Positions 25,378 to 37,476 are shown, counted from the first letter of the stretch. The stretch: 64,000 nt of DNA from Leucaena leucocephala (GCA_037074615.1 CM073518.1:20660501-20724500); one strand, 5' to 3'. Numbers and translations: made by a program. The notes: generated by a model from the sequence alone, not told the origin.

Positions 25378-26494
25378 AATGAATCCTGGGAACCAATCCT
25401 CAGTATCTCCATTGTCTTTTGAGAAGGAAAATTCAGTTGAAAACCGACTCCTAGTACTGCTGCTTACATAGGTGCCACTCTTCTCTCCAATTCTTGCAGG
25501 CACTTTCTCATGCCCTGAACTGAAACCAGGCATTCTCCTTCTGTGGGATATTTCACATTTAGAACAGAAAATCTGCAATTTCTCCCAAATATTGGCTACA
25601 AATATATGAATGGTCTACCGCCCAAAAGCGTCAATGCAGTCACTTACATTGTTGAAGGATAATGATCTAAAAGCAGGTGTGGAAGTCAGAGGTATACAAA
25701 ATTAAACAAGTTGCAAGTTTCCTCCAGATTCTTGTCTAATTTCAGGTTAAACACCTAACTTCCACAGGCAAATTTTGTGGATGGTGGTCATATTATGCAT
25801 GTAGACTTTTGCTCCAGTTGCTTCATAAAGGTTTTTTTTTTTGGTCCTGGATCGGGTAGATTGCTGGACTCCAATTTTTTTTAGAGGACCTTATGAAGTA
25901 AAATTTTTAATGGATGTAAATAAAAAATGCTACTATTGTTCTTGTAAGTGCTGATGAAATCAATACATGACCACTGATGTTACTGAATTCCTGTTAAGAT
26001 TGGTGCATCCTTTTTTTTTAATTATTATTTACGGGTATTCTCCTATTAAAAATAATAATATTTTAGATAAGGTCAGGTACTAAATGGGAATATTTCTCTT
26101 GAAAGGATTCGAATTTTATTTTGTCACGTCGTGAAGAATTAGTCTCTCCCACTAAATCTAATTACTGTTAGTGTTTGGTTCAGTTTTTGTTATATGAAAT
26201 TGCTATTGACGGTTGAGAATGAATGGTTGATTTTAAAGTTTCAAGCTAAGCTTGTGATTCTTGCTTATCCCAAGAAATTCTTTAATTGATGGCTCTCAAA
26301 GTTTCAAACAAATCAAAACCGATTTTAAGAGAAGACAAAGTCTACAAAGAGATGGACCAAATCATGAAGTACTAAAAATTAATACAAGTAAAAATCATCC
26401 CACAAAATGGAAATATCCAAAGTTGACAAAATTAGATCCATAGCTTAGTCTTTGAAATATTAATTTTTTTAAAAAAACATCTCAGAATAAACAT
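25378..26494. other. 3' UTR of the methyltransferase gene and convergent intergenic DNA
   Basis: Sequence to about 25980 has UTR-like composition and probably belongs to the upstream gene. The rest is AT-rich. The genes on either side converge here. No coding signal is seen. Confidence 0.4.
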
Positions 26495-28964
26495 TTATTC
26501 AAAAAATCTCTTGTCTGGAAACATAGAGTCCCTTCCTCGATTTTCTAAATAATCAACCAATTTGTGCATGCGAACCAATAAATTCCTCATAACTTGTATC
26601 GCCACCGCAAGCACGATCTGCAAGTGAAAAACAAGGTCATGCTATTATAAAATATCCGAAATCAAATAAAATCTAAAAATTTAAAAATAAATTAATTATC
26701 ATATTTTGGCAAAAAAAGAAAAAAGAAAGAAAAGCCACTCATTTACCAGAACGAACTCCTCCATCAAGGTAAAATCTTGTCTCTTGGGATGCTGATGGTC
26801 ATCAGCATTGAAGTTCAAATCATTAACAGATCCCCTGAACAAAATTCAATTCGTTAGATAAAGCATTAATTAATTATATAAATAGTACTCCATAAAATTC
26901 CCAATTTTGTTGATAAAAATTTTTCAATTTCAATAACAGTGTCAAATATTAATGCAAGTAATTAACATTATTGACCGAGAGGAATTCATCTGAATCTTCA
27001 ATTTCACTTAAATAAAATCAAGTCACTTTCACTCAACTAAATTACAGTTGGTTCACTTAAATCAATGATCAGAAAATAAATATGTACTACTCCAGTTCTT
27101 AATATAGGACCTAATTGACGAGTTGATCTTGATCCTAAATATAAGGCATCCTCAACAATAATCAAATAAGAGAGAGAGCGACGAATGGATAGAGTTAATG
27201 AAGATGATTAAGTTATTTTAAAAAAAATTATTTTATATTACTAACTTAACTAACTTTCTTAATATAATTAAATTAGTTAAATATATATTATATTAAGGAT
27301 CGGGAAGAGTATATATATGGGGGGGGGGGGGGGAAGCTTACCTGGAAGAATGAGCAGAGATAAGTGAATCTTTGTCTCTAACACGAGGGTTACAGAGAAG
27401 TTGTTGCTGTTGTTGGTGAAGAGGTACTTGTGTCTTTGTGAATGTGTAGGGTTAATTAATTAATGAACATGAAGCAAACAAAATAACAAAATAATTTAGT
27501 TAATTTAAATACACGATGAGAATTAATGAATTTAGTTAGTGATATTAAGTGTCGATTCTGTTGGCCCACTGGCATCTTGTGTTTTGCGGATCCAGTTTCA
27601 GTGCTGATCATCGTAGTGATGAGTGCACTATGATAAGATCTATATCATCTAAATCCAGTTTTAATAATCTGAATTTAATATTTCAATAATAAAATCATTT
27701 TTTTAAAAATTAATAATTAAAATATTATCTTTCTTTTAGATTATGTACTTTTAAAAATATTTTTTTTAAAAAATTAAAATTATAAATCTGATGTAACTCA
27801 TTTCAAAATATACACACCCCACAACGGGATTTTATTATAAAAATGATCAACACAAACTTTTCAAAAGAATCTTATAAAAAAGGATCAAAGCAAGTATATA
27901 ATCAGAACCTTGCGTGAGAAAAAAAAAACAGCATTGATCTTTATCAATATCGTCAATATAAAAACATTGTGAGAACTCACCTCCACCTCAAGCAATGCTT
28001 CGTCGTCGTCCTACGATGATATATAAGAAAATCATATATATATATATATATATCTGTGTGTGTGTGTAAACAAAAGCAAAAGCAAGTGATCCCAGATTAA
28101 TTAATACTTACAGAGGTCCTCATCTTCAACGTCCACTTGCTCTGGCAACACTCCTTTGTCTCTCTAAAACAATGCATTTATATATTAATGGTATTATTAC
28201 AGGATAATGCATGGAATATTCCGCAGGAGCTAATTATTTACTAATGTTTTAATTAATATTCTTAAAAAACTAGTCAAAACAATACTTTTTATTCAAGATG
28301 TGTGTTTGGATTGGATGATTATGGCAATTCAGATTTGGTTTGCCCGAGTCTTACTATTTGAATACATAACATCGGAGCATGTATCAGGATCGACCACACA
28401 AAATCCAAAAATTGGTTTGTAATAACTTCTAATATTTATACATATATGCATTTTACTTCTAGATTAGTTGGTTTTGATTGATATTAGAAAAATAATAATA
28501 CATCGTTAAGCCCTTGTGGCGTGTTAGAATAGAAAAACTCCTGAATAAATAGGACGTGGTTAGTTTAATCCTACTTATTCGCTCAATTAAGCTACTAATT
28601 AATTTTCCCCATTTATTTAATAAAATAATGTGTCGATCTACCTAAATAATTTGATATTTTTTCCATACAGAAAAGTTATTTACCTATCGCTTTTAATAAG
28701 ATCCTCACATTAGTAGCAGAATTAAAACTCATAATTTTATGAATTATAAACCAACTTCTTATTAACTGAGTTAACATTGATCGGTTATGACCAATCCATA
28801 TACTAAGTCTATTACAAATACCTAAATCCATCTCAATTTCGTCTCCCACAACTCAAATTCACACACACCAACATAAACAATAAAAGCATTGACTGTTGAA
28901 AATCATAACTCTGCATTTTGGAATTGGGGGAGAAATGAGATGAGGCAGAGGACGTAGTTGGCAT
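26495..28964 (-). CDS. Unrecognised six-exon protein gene model (151 aa)
   Basis: I do not recognise the family. Six minus-strand segments join in one frame: 28964-28894, 28163-28112, 28010-27981, 27433-27342, 26834-26747, 26617-26495. All introns are GT-AG with matching phases. The first donor (GTCAAT) is weak, so exon 1 is least certain. The product is 151 aa. It has an acidic patch (DDDEALLEVE), a Gln run (LHQQQQQLL), the block NPRVRDKDSLISAHSS, and a C-terminal segment FVLIVLAVAIQVMRNLLVRM that is hydrophobic then basic. It ends in DKRFFE. A TATATAA lies 52 bp upstream of the ATG and an ACGTGTC (ABRE-like) about 70 bp upstream. Consistent phase over five introns supports a real gene; no function can be given. 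Confidence 0.5.
27084..27312. mobile_element. Stowaway-like MITE, family S copy 1
   Basis: It starts 'tactactccagttcttaat' and ends 'aaggatcgggaagagta'. Its internal blocks 'gttgatcttgatcctaaat', 'taacttaactaactttctt' and 'attagttaaatat' recur at 58298-58524. Short, AT-rich and bounded by TA, it fits Tc1/mariner-derived MITEs. It lies in an intron of the unrecognised gene model. Confidence 0.6.
27319..27333. repeat. Poly-G tract
   Basis: A run of about fifteen G residues sits just inside an intron, 8 bp from a splice donor on the minus strand. It could be length-polymorphic or an assembly-sensitive site. Confidence 0.8.
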
Positions 28965-29015
28965 TAGCAAAGGCAATTTGACACTGAAGAAGTGAACATT
29001 TGTTGAAGCACTACG

Positions 29016-29022
29016 TTATATA
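29016..29022 (-). promoter_or_regulatory. TATA box of the unrecognised gene; ABRE-like motif beside it
   Basis: TATATAA on the minus strand lies 52 bp before the ATG at 28964. ACGTGTC, the core of an abscisic-acid response element, is at about 29035-29041. Spacing fits a short 5' UTR. Confidence 0.45.
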
Positions 29023-29039
29023 TGGATGTCCCCTACGTG

Positions 29040-30650
29040 TCACATGCTCTCCTCTCTCATCTTACCCATATTCTCTCTCCTCACAACTCAAATTCACACA
29101 TCTTAAGAGAGAGAGACACACAATTGGTGAGTTTAAAGCTTAATTATGATGATAATACCATCTAGCTGGACTAATGATATACTAATAAATAACTATTTTT
29201 CTTTAAAAACCAATCAGCGAGCTTTGAGCATATCGATGTTTATAAGAGATTTGACAGAGTTTTATATTCATATCAAAGGCCTAATACAACACTTTTTATT
29301 TATCTAGATTCGGGACTAGCTAAGAAAATAGATATAGGTGAAGTTAGCTTAGAATGTATCTAAATGTAAAAAATATTTCTAGAGTTATTTTCATTTGAAT
29401 GAATTTGATATATAGTTCTTGAATTTGACTGGTAATATCAAATATCATATATCTTTCTGATCCTAAATATAAGACTAGTCAGAAGTTAATTTTGATCCTA
29501 AATATAAGACTTTAATTTATTTTATTTATAATATTTATTATTATTTTAAAACTAATTTACCTATATATAATCTAATGTTACACAATTGATATTTTATAGA
29601 GAGATCATGTTATATTTGTTATAATAAATTTATCTGACTTCCTTAATCTATCCATATTAATTAAGTAATTCTTAAATTAATGATAAGAGGAATTTTATAT
29701 AAAAAAATAGATATATGGATGGAAAAAATACCATAATTATACAAACATCATCTGATTAGGTCAAAATCATGTGTGTCAAATATTTCTATAAGCTGATAAA
29801 TAATTAAAATTTAATAGATAGAAGATCTAGCTAGATGCTGAAGTATAATGAGAGAAAACATTTATTTTGGCAGATAGATGCTAAGAAGAGATAAATATAA
29901 AAGCCACAAAAATCTGTTGAAGGACAAATTGGTGATAGTGAGAGAAAAAAAGGGTTGCAAAATTCAATGGATCAGCTTCTAACTTCCTATTTATGTTGAA
30001 AGTTGAGCAATTCTTAGTAAGAGCTAAGTTTCCTTTGAAATTAGGAAAAATATAATATATGAGAAACTGCCAAACAAAATTTAACCCATTTGTTACAACC
30101 ACCAATGCTTCTATTTCTACTTTATCTAATTCACTTGAATGGTTCCCATTTAAATAAATATTTTAGAAAGTATCTTAGCTATATTGTTATTTATATACAA
30201 ATATAAAATATCTTTTCAATCCTCTAACTCTAACTTAATATGTCAGTATTTAAAAATATCTTATCAATATTTATAATTTTAATATCAATATGTTTTAATA
30301 AAATTAAGAGACTAAATGACTAAATTTAAAATTAAGAGATTAAAATGAAATTTTGTATAAAGTAAAATGAGTAAAAAAAAATGTGCATTTTGCCTGAATT
30401 TATAGAAAAATTGTACAACTTGCCCTAACCAAGTTTTGCCAACCTAATTAATTCACTTAACTTTTTTTATATAAAAAGATTATAAATAAATGAATGAACA
30501 AATTATTCAAATTTGATTTAATTAAGCTTAAGAGATTTGAAGAGGATTTTTTTTTAAAAAAAAAGCGAAATGAGAGAAAACTGGCAGCTGGCTTATATAT
30601 ATTTTTCTTAAATTGTTTTTGGCCATGAAAGTGGCGCTCATAAATTAATG
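29040..30650. other. Intergenic, AT-rich
   Basis: Contains one Stowaway-like MITE (29455-29697) and otherwise AT-rich sequence with no coding signal. The last few hundred bases precede the MIR156 transcription unit and may hold its promoter. Confidence 0.4.
29455..29697. mobile_element. Stowaway-like MITE, family T copy 1
   Basis: The blocks 'gatcctaaatataagac', 'tttattttatttataatatt' and 'atctgacttccttaatcta' are shared with the element at 59311-59572 in the OSC gene. Length is about 240 bp with AT-rich ends. Confidence 0.55.
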
Positions 30651-30716
30651 CATTAACGGGATGAATCGGCGAGCCGGTCAAATTAGCAGTTACGTCTCGG
30701 GAAGCAACTTGATGGG

Positions 30717-30722
30717 TATAAA
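30717..30722 (+). promoter_or_regulatory. Candidate TATA box of the MIR156 transcript
   Basis: TATAAA within 'gatgggtataaagaagg' lies about 480 bp before the hairpin. A spliceable exon (to 30953, gtgagt donor) would follow. Confidence 0.4.
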
Positions 30723-30744
30723 GAAGGGCCTAGCTCGTCGTTTA

Positions 30745-31335
30745 TTTTGCGCTCTTCATCAGTTCTTCGTTTCAGATAGAGTTTTTGGTTTATACGTTTT
30801 TCTCATCTTCCGATCCTCTGATCTGTCCCTCCCAGTAGCCTTTCTGGTTTCCAATTCCCTTAAATCATTTGAACACGGTTCATTTTTTCCATATTTCTCC
30901 CACGATTATGCATCATTGCGAACGGATCGGAAACGAAACACACGGATATGCAGGTGAGTTTTGATCGTTTTGTTTAATTAGCTGGTGTTGTTTTTCAGTG
31001 TTTTGAATCCTGTGATGATCGATATTATAATACATGCATTAATTAATTCAGAGCTTGATGAGAGAGAGAGAGAGGTGTATGCATTTAGATCGATGACGTG
31101 ATTCTAACAAATAATCTTACTGGTTTGTGATGAAGAAGATTAGAGTGAAGAAGAAGAAGGCGACAAAGCGAGGAAAGATGATAAGTATTGTGTTGACAGA
31201 AGAGAGAGAGCACAGCCCGGGAATCACTAAAAGCTGTGTTTGGCGTTGCTGGGATTGTGCTCTCTCTTCTGCTGTCAACAATCTCTCTCATTTTCTACTC
31301 CATTCATAGCTAAATACACAGAGCATCCCTTCAAG
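30745..31335 (+). ncRNA. MIR156: Probable primary transcript of MIR156 (spliced)
   Basis: From the TATAAA at 30717 a 5' exon would run to 30953 (CAG|gtgagt). A second exon would run from 31052 (attcag|) to 31335 (tcaag|gtaatt) and carry the hairpin. Splice sites are read from consensus only. A 98-codon open frame at 30661-30957 has no recognisable similarity and is not called as a gene. Confidence 0.45.
31185..31285 (+). ncRNA. MIR156: miR156 precursor hairpin
   Basis: The 5' arm at 31194-31213 reads UGACAGAAGAGAGAGAGCAC, a miR156 family mature sequence. The 3' arm (31256-31281) is its near-perfect complement with one bulged base, and the loop is about 40 nt. The family represses SPL transcription factors and sets the juvenile-to-adult timing of plants. 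The GA-rich mature form differs from the common miR156a (GAGUGAGCAC) at the central position. Strand, arm order and duplex all fit a functional precursor. Confidence 0.95.
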
Positions 31336-33854
31336 GTAATTCAATCTTCAAACTAATTTATAATAATTCGTTTTCGTCCCTATGTAGATTCTATATTTCT
31401 GTTTCTGTCTCTCTTCTAGGCGTGTTTTGGGATTTGATTTGCGATTCAGAAACCCTAAATTGAATTTGGGGTTAACACTACATCTTAGCTACTCCTTAAT
31501 TACTTTTTAATAACCTGAAGATACGGTGTTTGGAACAATGTTTCTAATATTAATTTTTTTAAATATATCTGAAAAAAAATACTTTTCATGTCACATTTTC
31601 AATATATTGTATATCCTACGCATAAATATAGACTTTATTTATTTCTAACATGCATAGGAAAATGTTTAATTTTCAATGAATTAGTGTTATTTGTTTTAGT
31701 AACCAGGGAGGCCGAGGTTAGTGGGAGAAAGGAAGAAGGTAAATCCATCTGCAGAACGAGCCAGAACTGACACCGCTGATGAAAAAAGTGAATCTTGTGG
31801 AGAAGGAAGATGAGGTGTTTGACAAAGGGTCGAAGAGAAAGATGTTTTCATTGTAAAACAACAGCTCCGACACTGGAGTTGGGAACGTCGACGGCACTGG
31901 TGAGACCGATGATTCCTTCCCTGAGATATGAACACCCCTGAAATATGAACACCGAAAAGAGTGAGGTTCTGAAGGTTGAAAGATGGGGAAGTCCATGGAA
32001 GCAGCAGAGTGTAGGATTCCATGTAGAGAGAAGAGATTATAGGAAATAGAATTTATATTTTAAAACTAAAACTAATTTTTCAATTAGATTTTATAGTAAA
32101 GCCAGGAGGAGTATCCTTTTGTAAAATAAATTAAGGTTTAGTTTTTGATAATTTATATTTGATGTAAAATGACTTTATATTATTTTTGCCAACCCAAAAC
32201 GAGTTTAATGTCATTACTCTGGGATCTTAGGAGAAAAAATTATAAAACTAAGAAGAAAAAGAGTAAAATAGATAGGTGTGTAAATGATAAATAGTACAAA
32301 TAGATTAAAAATTGAATTAAATTTAGTTTTATATTTTTATTTTGGATATTTGACTGGACAAGTTAAACTCAAAGTTGCCTAATGATACAGAGTCCAACGT
32401 GGGAAAGAACAAATGAGGATTATTAAATATGTACATGTATATAGCTATAGCCATTGATGTTTCTTTAATAATTTAATTTTATCTCTTTTTTTTAATAATT
32501 TAATTTTATCTCTTTTCAACCTTATAATTTTTAGTCAATATATTATATATGTACAAGTACAAGAATAACAATTTACCAGATATTATATTTTGCATTTAGT
32601 ATGTGCCATTAAATTTTCTCTGCTAAACTAAAATATAATATAGCTTTTATTTAAAAGAAGATTGAAAATAATTAACAAAATTTATTCAACATGCTAGTGT
32701 TATAATTTGTGAATAAACTAAGCAATTTTCAATTTTTATTGAAATTATGTAAGTACTTATTATAATTGTTATAATACATACCGACTTTTTAAAAGTAAAA
32801 AAAATTATTATATATTTTTGTTTAATAAAAAATTCAAAATTTTAGTGAACATTTTATTTTAAGAAAAATAAATTTAAATTAATTAAATTTTTTAATATAA
32901 AGTAATAAATTGTTTAGCCCATATCTAAATCCAATAGAAGGATTTTACATTTTAGCGCGTAGAATCTGCTCAAAATGTTGGTTTCAAGGTTTTGACCTGA
33001 TGATACGTTCAGCCTGGGGCGTGGAATCGACCCTGCTACAAAAGGAGGGGTTTCGACATTGAAGAAGCTCTCTCTAGATTTGTTATCACTTTCTCTCTTA
33101 CAATTACCTCTTGCCATTGGTTTGTGTTCTTTCAATTTTCCCAACGCGTATTTTCTTCAGCTTTTAGTTTATCTCTTCTTTGTCATTGTTGAGATTCCTG
33201 ATATTTAGGAAAGAAAACATGGTTCCACTTGACATTAGAAGTAGTAATTTTGGAATTAATTTCTGTTCCAAGTGTTGGTTGTCAAATGATTGTTTGATTC
33301 AGAAAGGGAAACGATTTGGTACTGGTAGGTGCAATTTGAGCTTGGAATTCCATGTTTAATTCATGAAAACATGTTTTGGTTTGATAAGTTGTTATGATGT
33401 AGTATCTGTCCTTATCAACCTGAATTTGATTCCTCTAAGCAACACACGGTAGGAGTAAAATCGCGGGCAAATATGGAGGGATTGTCCTATGGAAGGAATT
33501 TGGCTCAGAAAAAGTCCAAGGATACCACTAACCATACCAGTAAGAAAAGAATGTTTCATTGATTGAGAAACTAAAACGTTTGGCAATAGCATTGATAATA
33601 GTAATTTGAGATTGGCACTCCAACATTAATCACAAAATTCATCTCCTCTCATCTCTATATATTAACATGGCTGGTTTATTGTAACTATAATAGAAACAAT
33701 GTTATTGGTAAGCCCATCTGAGTCGGACGAATCAGATTGGTTCTGTGATGTTCATTTTTTTTTTTTTGCTACAAATGAGGGTTGTGCCCAAAAACAGGAA
33801 ATTAAATTAAGGGAGAACAATTCTCAGACTTTCGCTATCAACTAATGTCTCCAA

Positions 33855-33965
33855 AAAAAATGGATAAGTTTCTAAAATATATGAAGATGATAGGCTTTCT
33901 TTAGCCAACACATCAGCAACACGGCTATGCTCCCTTAGAATATAGGCTGTTTTAATATCCGATGC
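33855..33965 (-). pseudogene. Retroelement RNase H-like domain relic
   Basis: On the minus strand the translation includes AYILREHSRVADVLAKESL. This matches the end of the RNase H-like (RVT_3) domain of plant LINE-type elements, typically R-E-x-N-x-x-A-D-x-L-A-x-x-G. Only about 35 codons are visible, with no flanking domain. Confidence 0.5.
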
Positions 33966-34663
33966 TCGCTGTGACGTTCATATTGCTAAAACTGATAAGC
34001 TTATTAAGTTACTTCTTGCTACATTAGTGATTTTAATCTTTCTGATTATTGTTTAGGTTAAGGCCATATGAAAAGATCACGGAATAGTTTGCATCCGCAG
34101 AGAAGGGCAAGATTTTGAGAGGACCCATATCTGATAATGACATTTTGAATGAAAATCGGGTAATGAACTGTGATTGGGTACCTTGAGTTTTGGAAGATCC
34201 AACAAGTCCTGTCTTATATTGCCGGTCTGATTTCCCTTTAGCAGGCTAATATCAAAATTGTGGATGAAATTGTACCAAATCAAATCAGCTCAACAGGACT
34301 AAGGTAAAATATGTGATTGGGTAACTTGAGTTATGCAAATGCAAAATGATCTAACCATTGGGAGGCCTTTTCATTTATTCCTTGTGAAAACTTTCTTTTT
34401 GAAAAATTTTCAGGGAATGCATTGCAGGAAGATTGTCAGTAAAATATCTGACTGTGGATGGAGTGATCGATTATGTCAGAGAGCATCAACTATGTTTAAA
34501 CTCAGATAGATAATGGAAAGTAATATTTGTATTGCATGCTATTTATATAATTTATTTTAAAAAATAACATATAAGGGGCACAACGATTGGAAGCTCTAGG
34601 GGTGGAAAGATGAAGGCCAAAATTTTGTGAACAATGGAGTAGAATTTGTTGATTCTCTTGGAG

Positions 34664-34785
34664 ATAGAATAACATGATAAGATCTCGTAAATCCTTTATA
34701 AATACTCTCTAATCCTAGGACTATGTCTTAACTTTGATATAAGACCGATGCTGAACTTACCTAAATTTTTCTGTACAAAAAAAGA
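34664..34785 (+). mobile_element. SINE-like repeat, family A copy 2 (3' part)
   Basis: It shares 'gatctcgtaaatcc', 'ataagaccgatgctg' (compare 'aggagactagtgca') and the tail 'acctaaatttttctgtac' plus A-run with 11900-12010. The 5' part is truncated or diverged. Confidence 0.5.
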
Positions 34786-35725
34786 AGAAGAATAAGATGA
34801 TAAGATCTACACAAATAAGAAATTGTACTTTCTAAGTTTTATGTAATTTGTATTGATAGGATATTTAAATTTTGATACTAGAGTTAGGACAATTTTGTTT
34901 GTAATTATTTAAAAAATATAAAATATAAAAACCTAATTAATGAAATGGGTGTTTATAATTACAAGTACAGTATTTTTTTAAAGTACATTAGGAGGATTTA
35001 AACCAAGTACATTATTTCTGTAAACATATTATACTTCTTTCAAAATTAAAAGTCAGGATTTTATTTTATTTTCATTTATTTAATCGTAAATCGACCGTTA
35101 TGTTTTAAACTAAAATATATATCCATATTCAATATAATATAAATAGTTTCTAAAAGTTATTTAAATAACAAAAAACAATTTTAATACATATGTTTTTAAA
35201 CTTTTAATCATATCATGAGATTGATTAATTTTTATCATTTTAAAATTTTTAGAAATATTTATTTAGTAATTTGTTGTTAGTCCTACCAAAATCTTTTGAA
35301 CTTGTACGTACGCTAGTTTACGTACAAAGAAGCTTAATGAATTAGAATTTTAATTATATTGAGGAATAAATTTGTTAATATAATCTATAAGTTATGTTAA
35401 TTTGTACTCTATATTTTATTTTTTTTGGGTGAAATTGTGGCCTATATTCTATTATTTTTAAAGCATACATTTAAATATTATCATAATTATTTAAATTGGA
35501 AAGAAATGGTACAAAATTTAAAAATAAAGGTTAGTCTCTCTCTACGCAACCTTTCACATTGTCATTTAAAAAAAGCAAAAGAAAAGAAACATCCAAATAC
35601 AAATTACTACCATTTTTGTTTTTACGATTTTTTTTTTTTAATATTTGAAAGGCGGCATTGTTGTTCAGAGCTTCATCTTCAGAATGAGCCTGCCCCTCTG
35701 CAACTTCCCTCCCATGATTTTCATC

Positions 35726-37379
35726 TCAGAAACGGTCATTCCTCAGATGAGCATACGGATCATAATACGCGGGAGCACCACCACCACTGCTTGAGCTGCC
35801 AGCACCCGACAGCCCCATCTGATTCGGCGCCCCTGGATAATTATAACCCGACCCGTAATAGTACGATGGCGGCGGAAGTGGTGGCATTGCTGGTGCGAGC
35901 TCTGGAGGAGCCAGCACTTGCGGCGGCTGTACCCGTGGGACATAGTGGCCACCGGAACTACCCTCACCATTACGGTAACGGTGCAGGTAAAGAGAGAGAG
36001 GCCCCACGTAGTTGTCAAAGCCCAGCTTCTCCATGGCCCATAGCAAGTCATCAGCCGTTACCGTCTTGCGCTGCTCCTGACGGCACCGCTGGTTCGCCTC
36101 GCTCGTAATGAAGCTGATATACTCAGAGACGCACTCCTGGACAGTCTCTTTGGCTTCATCGGAGATCTTAGCGTGCGCCGGAAGGATCCGACGCATGATT
36201 CTGATGACGTTCGCGATCGGCATGTACTGGTCCTGTTCTCTCGTCATCACGCGCTGCGCAGGCTGCTGCTGCTGCGGCTGATTCTCGTTCGGGTTCGCCG
36301 GAGCTCCGCCTTGTCCAGCAGGGTTCTCTGCTGCGCTCAACAGATCGAACATAAAAAAAATAAAAAAAAAAATTGTTTGTCAGATGATAGCCAAACAAAT
36401 CTCTTTCCCAAGAAAGCTGGTCATCATCATAATGATTTCACTGTCATGACATATTTTAATAAATATGTATTTGTATAATGTTATCTCTTTAACTCTCTTC
36501 TCTTCCAATTGGTTTCAATAGAACAGTGTCTGTGTATATGTGTGTACAATATTTTGTTTGGTTGAGTAGGATATATGTAGACTGTGAGAATAGGACTGCA
36601 GTGGTTTTAGGTAATCTCAAGATGAGAGCCCTAAGTCAAAGGCTTTTTGTATTCCCTTCAATTTCCAATTGCTTCTCATTTATGACTTCGCTTTATTAAT
36701 TAATGAAAACACTTTCATATTTGTTTTCTTTCCATAAACACGTATCCGTCTCCATCATCCCCAGAAGAAGAATCATCATCAATCACTGTAAACATTTCTG
36801 ATGATGAGGTTATTAGTTCACAGCAAGCAGATCTATGTGTGTATGTGTGTATGAAGAGGAAGAGAAAGAGAAGAAGAACTAAGAAAAAGATCAGTGACAC
36901 GCGACACAGATAAGAAGAAGAAGAAGAAGATACATAAGACAAAAAGATTCTTCGATCGGTGTAAAAAAAAACGTTTCTGGTTAAAAAGTAGCAGATCACA
37001 GTGTACTTCATCATTATTATGACTGTCATGTCCAGAATCCTCAGATTCCAGAAATGCAAAAGAATATATGAAGTACCCCACCAAAATTTCAGATCGTCGT
37101 AGATTTACACGTAAAAAGCAGGATATATATATGTATATATACAGGAACAAGAAATCTGTATGTGTTTGTATGAGTGTGAGTGAGTGAGAAAACTAGGGCA
37201 TTTTCAATGGAAGAGTTATGAGTAATAATACCAGAGCTTGCTGTTGCAGTTTGGTGATGAATAATACCAGAGCTTGCAGTTGGAGGTTGGTGATGAATGA
37301 TAACACCAGACCTTGATGAGCTTGCAGGTTGGTGGTGGTGGCCGGAGGGAAACAAGGGAGCTCCTGCTGAACCTTCCAT
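35726..37379 (-). CDS. NF-YB: LEC1-type NF-YB transcription factor subunit
   Basis: The histone-fold B subunit of the CCAAT-binding NF-Y complex, of the LEC1/L1L (NF-YB9/NF-YB6) class that controls embryo and seed maturation genes. Exons 37379-37232 and 36327-35726 join (phase 1) to 249 aa. The histone fold spans about residues 80-175 (MPIANVIRIMRR ... KLGFDNY). Asp82 in REQDQYMPI is the residue diagnostic of LEC1-type subunits. The N-terminus is built of tandem SSGIIHHQ-like repeats. The C-terminus is Pro/Tyr/Gly-rich and ends in YAHLRNDRF. The acceptor reads CAGCAG, so a one-residue alternative splice (extra Ala) is possible. B-domain variants (NQRCRQEQRKTVTADDLLWAMEK) make it a divergent clade member. 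The core supports DNA and NF-YC contact. Intron length is 904 bp. Confidence 0.93.
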
Positions 37380-37476
37380 GGCGGCTTTTTTTTTTTTTGG
37401 TCTGAATCAGTCTCTGAGAAGAAGAGAGTATTGGAGCAGAAGAGTCTGGTTCTATTAATTCCACAATACAGCCTTG

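Larger units (their letters stand above)
31340..35700. other. Long intergenic region between MIR156 and the NF-YB gene
   Basis: No convincing gene. It holds an RNase H-type retroelement scrap (33855-33965) and a SINE-like copy (34664-34785). The open frame on the minus strand at 31696-32022 has no recognised similarity. Sequence from 32930 to 33450 has a mixed-composition, UTR-like look and includes a 46-codon frame (33219-33359) that I cannot identify. The rest is AT-rich. Confidence 0.4.

Noticed and set aside
31696..32022. 108-codon frame (-) downstream of MIR156
   Set aside because: No similarity recognised, no splice or promoter context, overlapped by another frame of similar length. 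Left uncalled.
35425..36108. 227-codon frame on the plus strand
   Set aside because: Antisense to the NF-YB coding exon; its His/Pro/Ala-rich content is the complement of the real gene.
36715..37150. Two frames (-) of 105-114 codons between the NF-YB exons
   Set aside because: Located in the intron; low-complexity Ser/Leu/Phe from GA-rich tracts.
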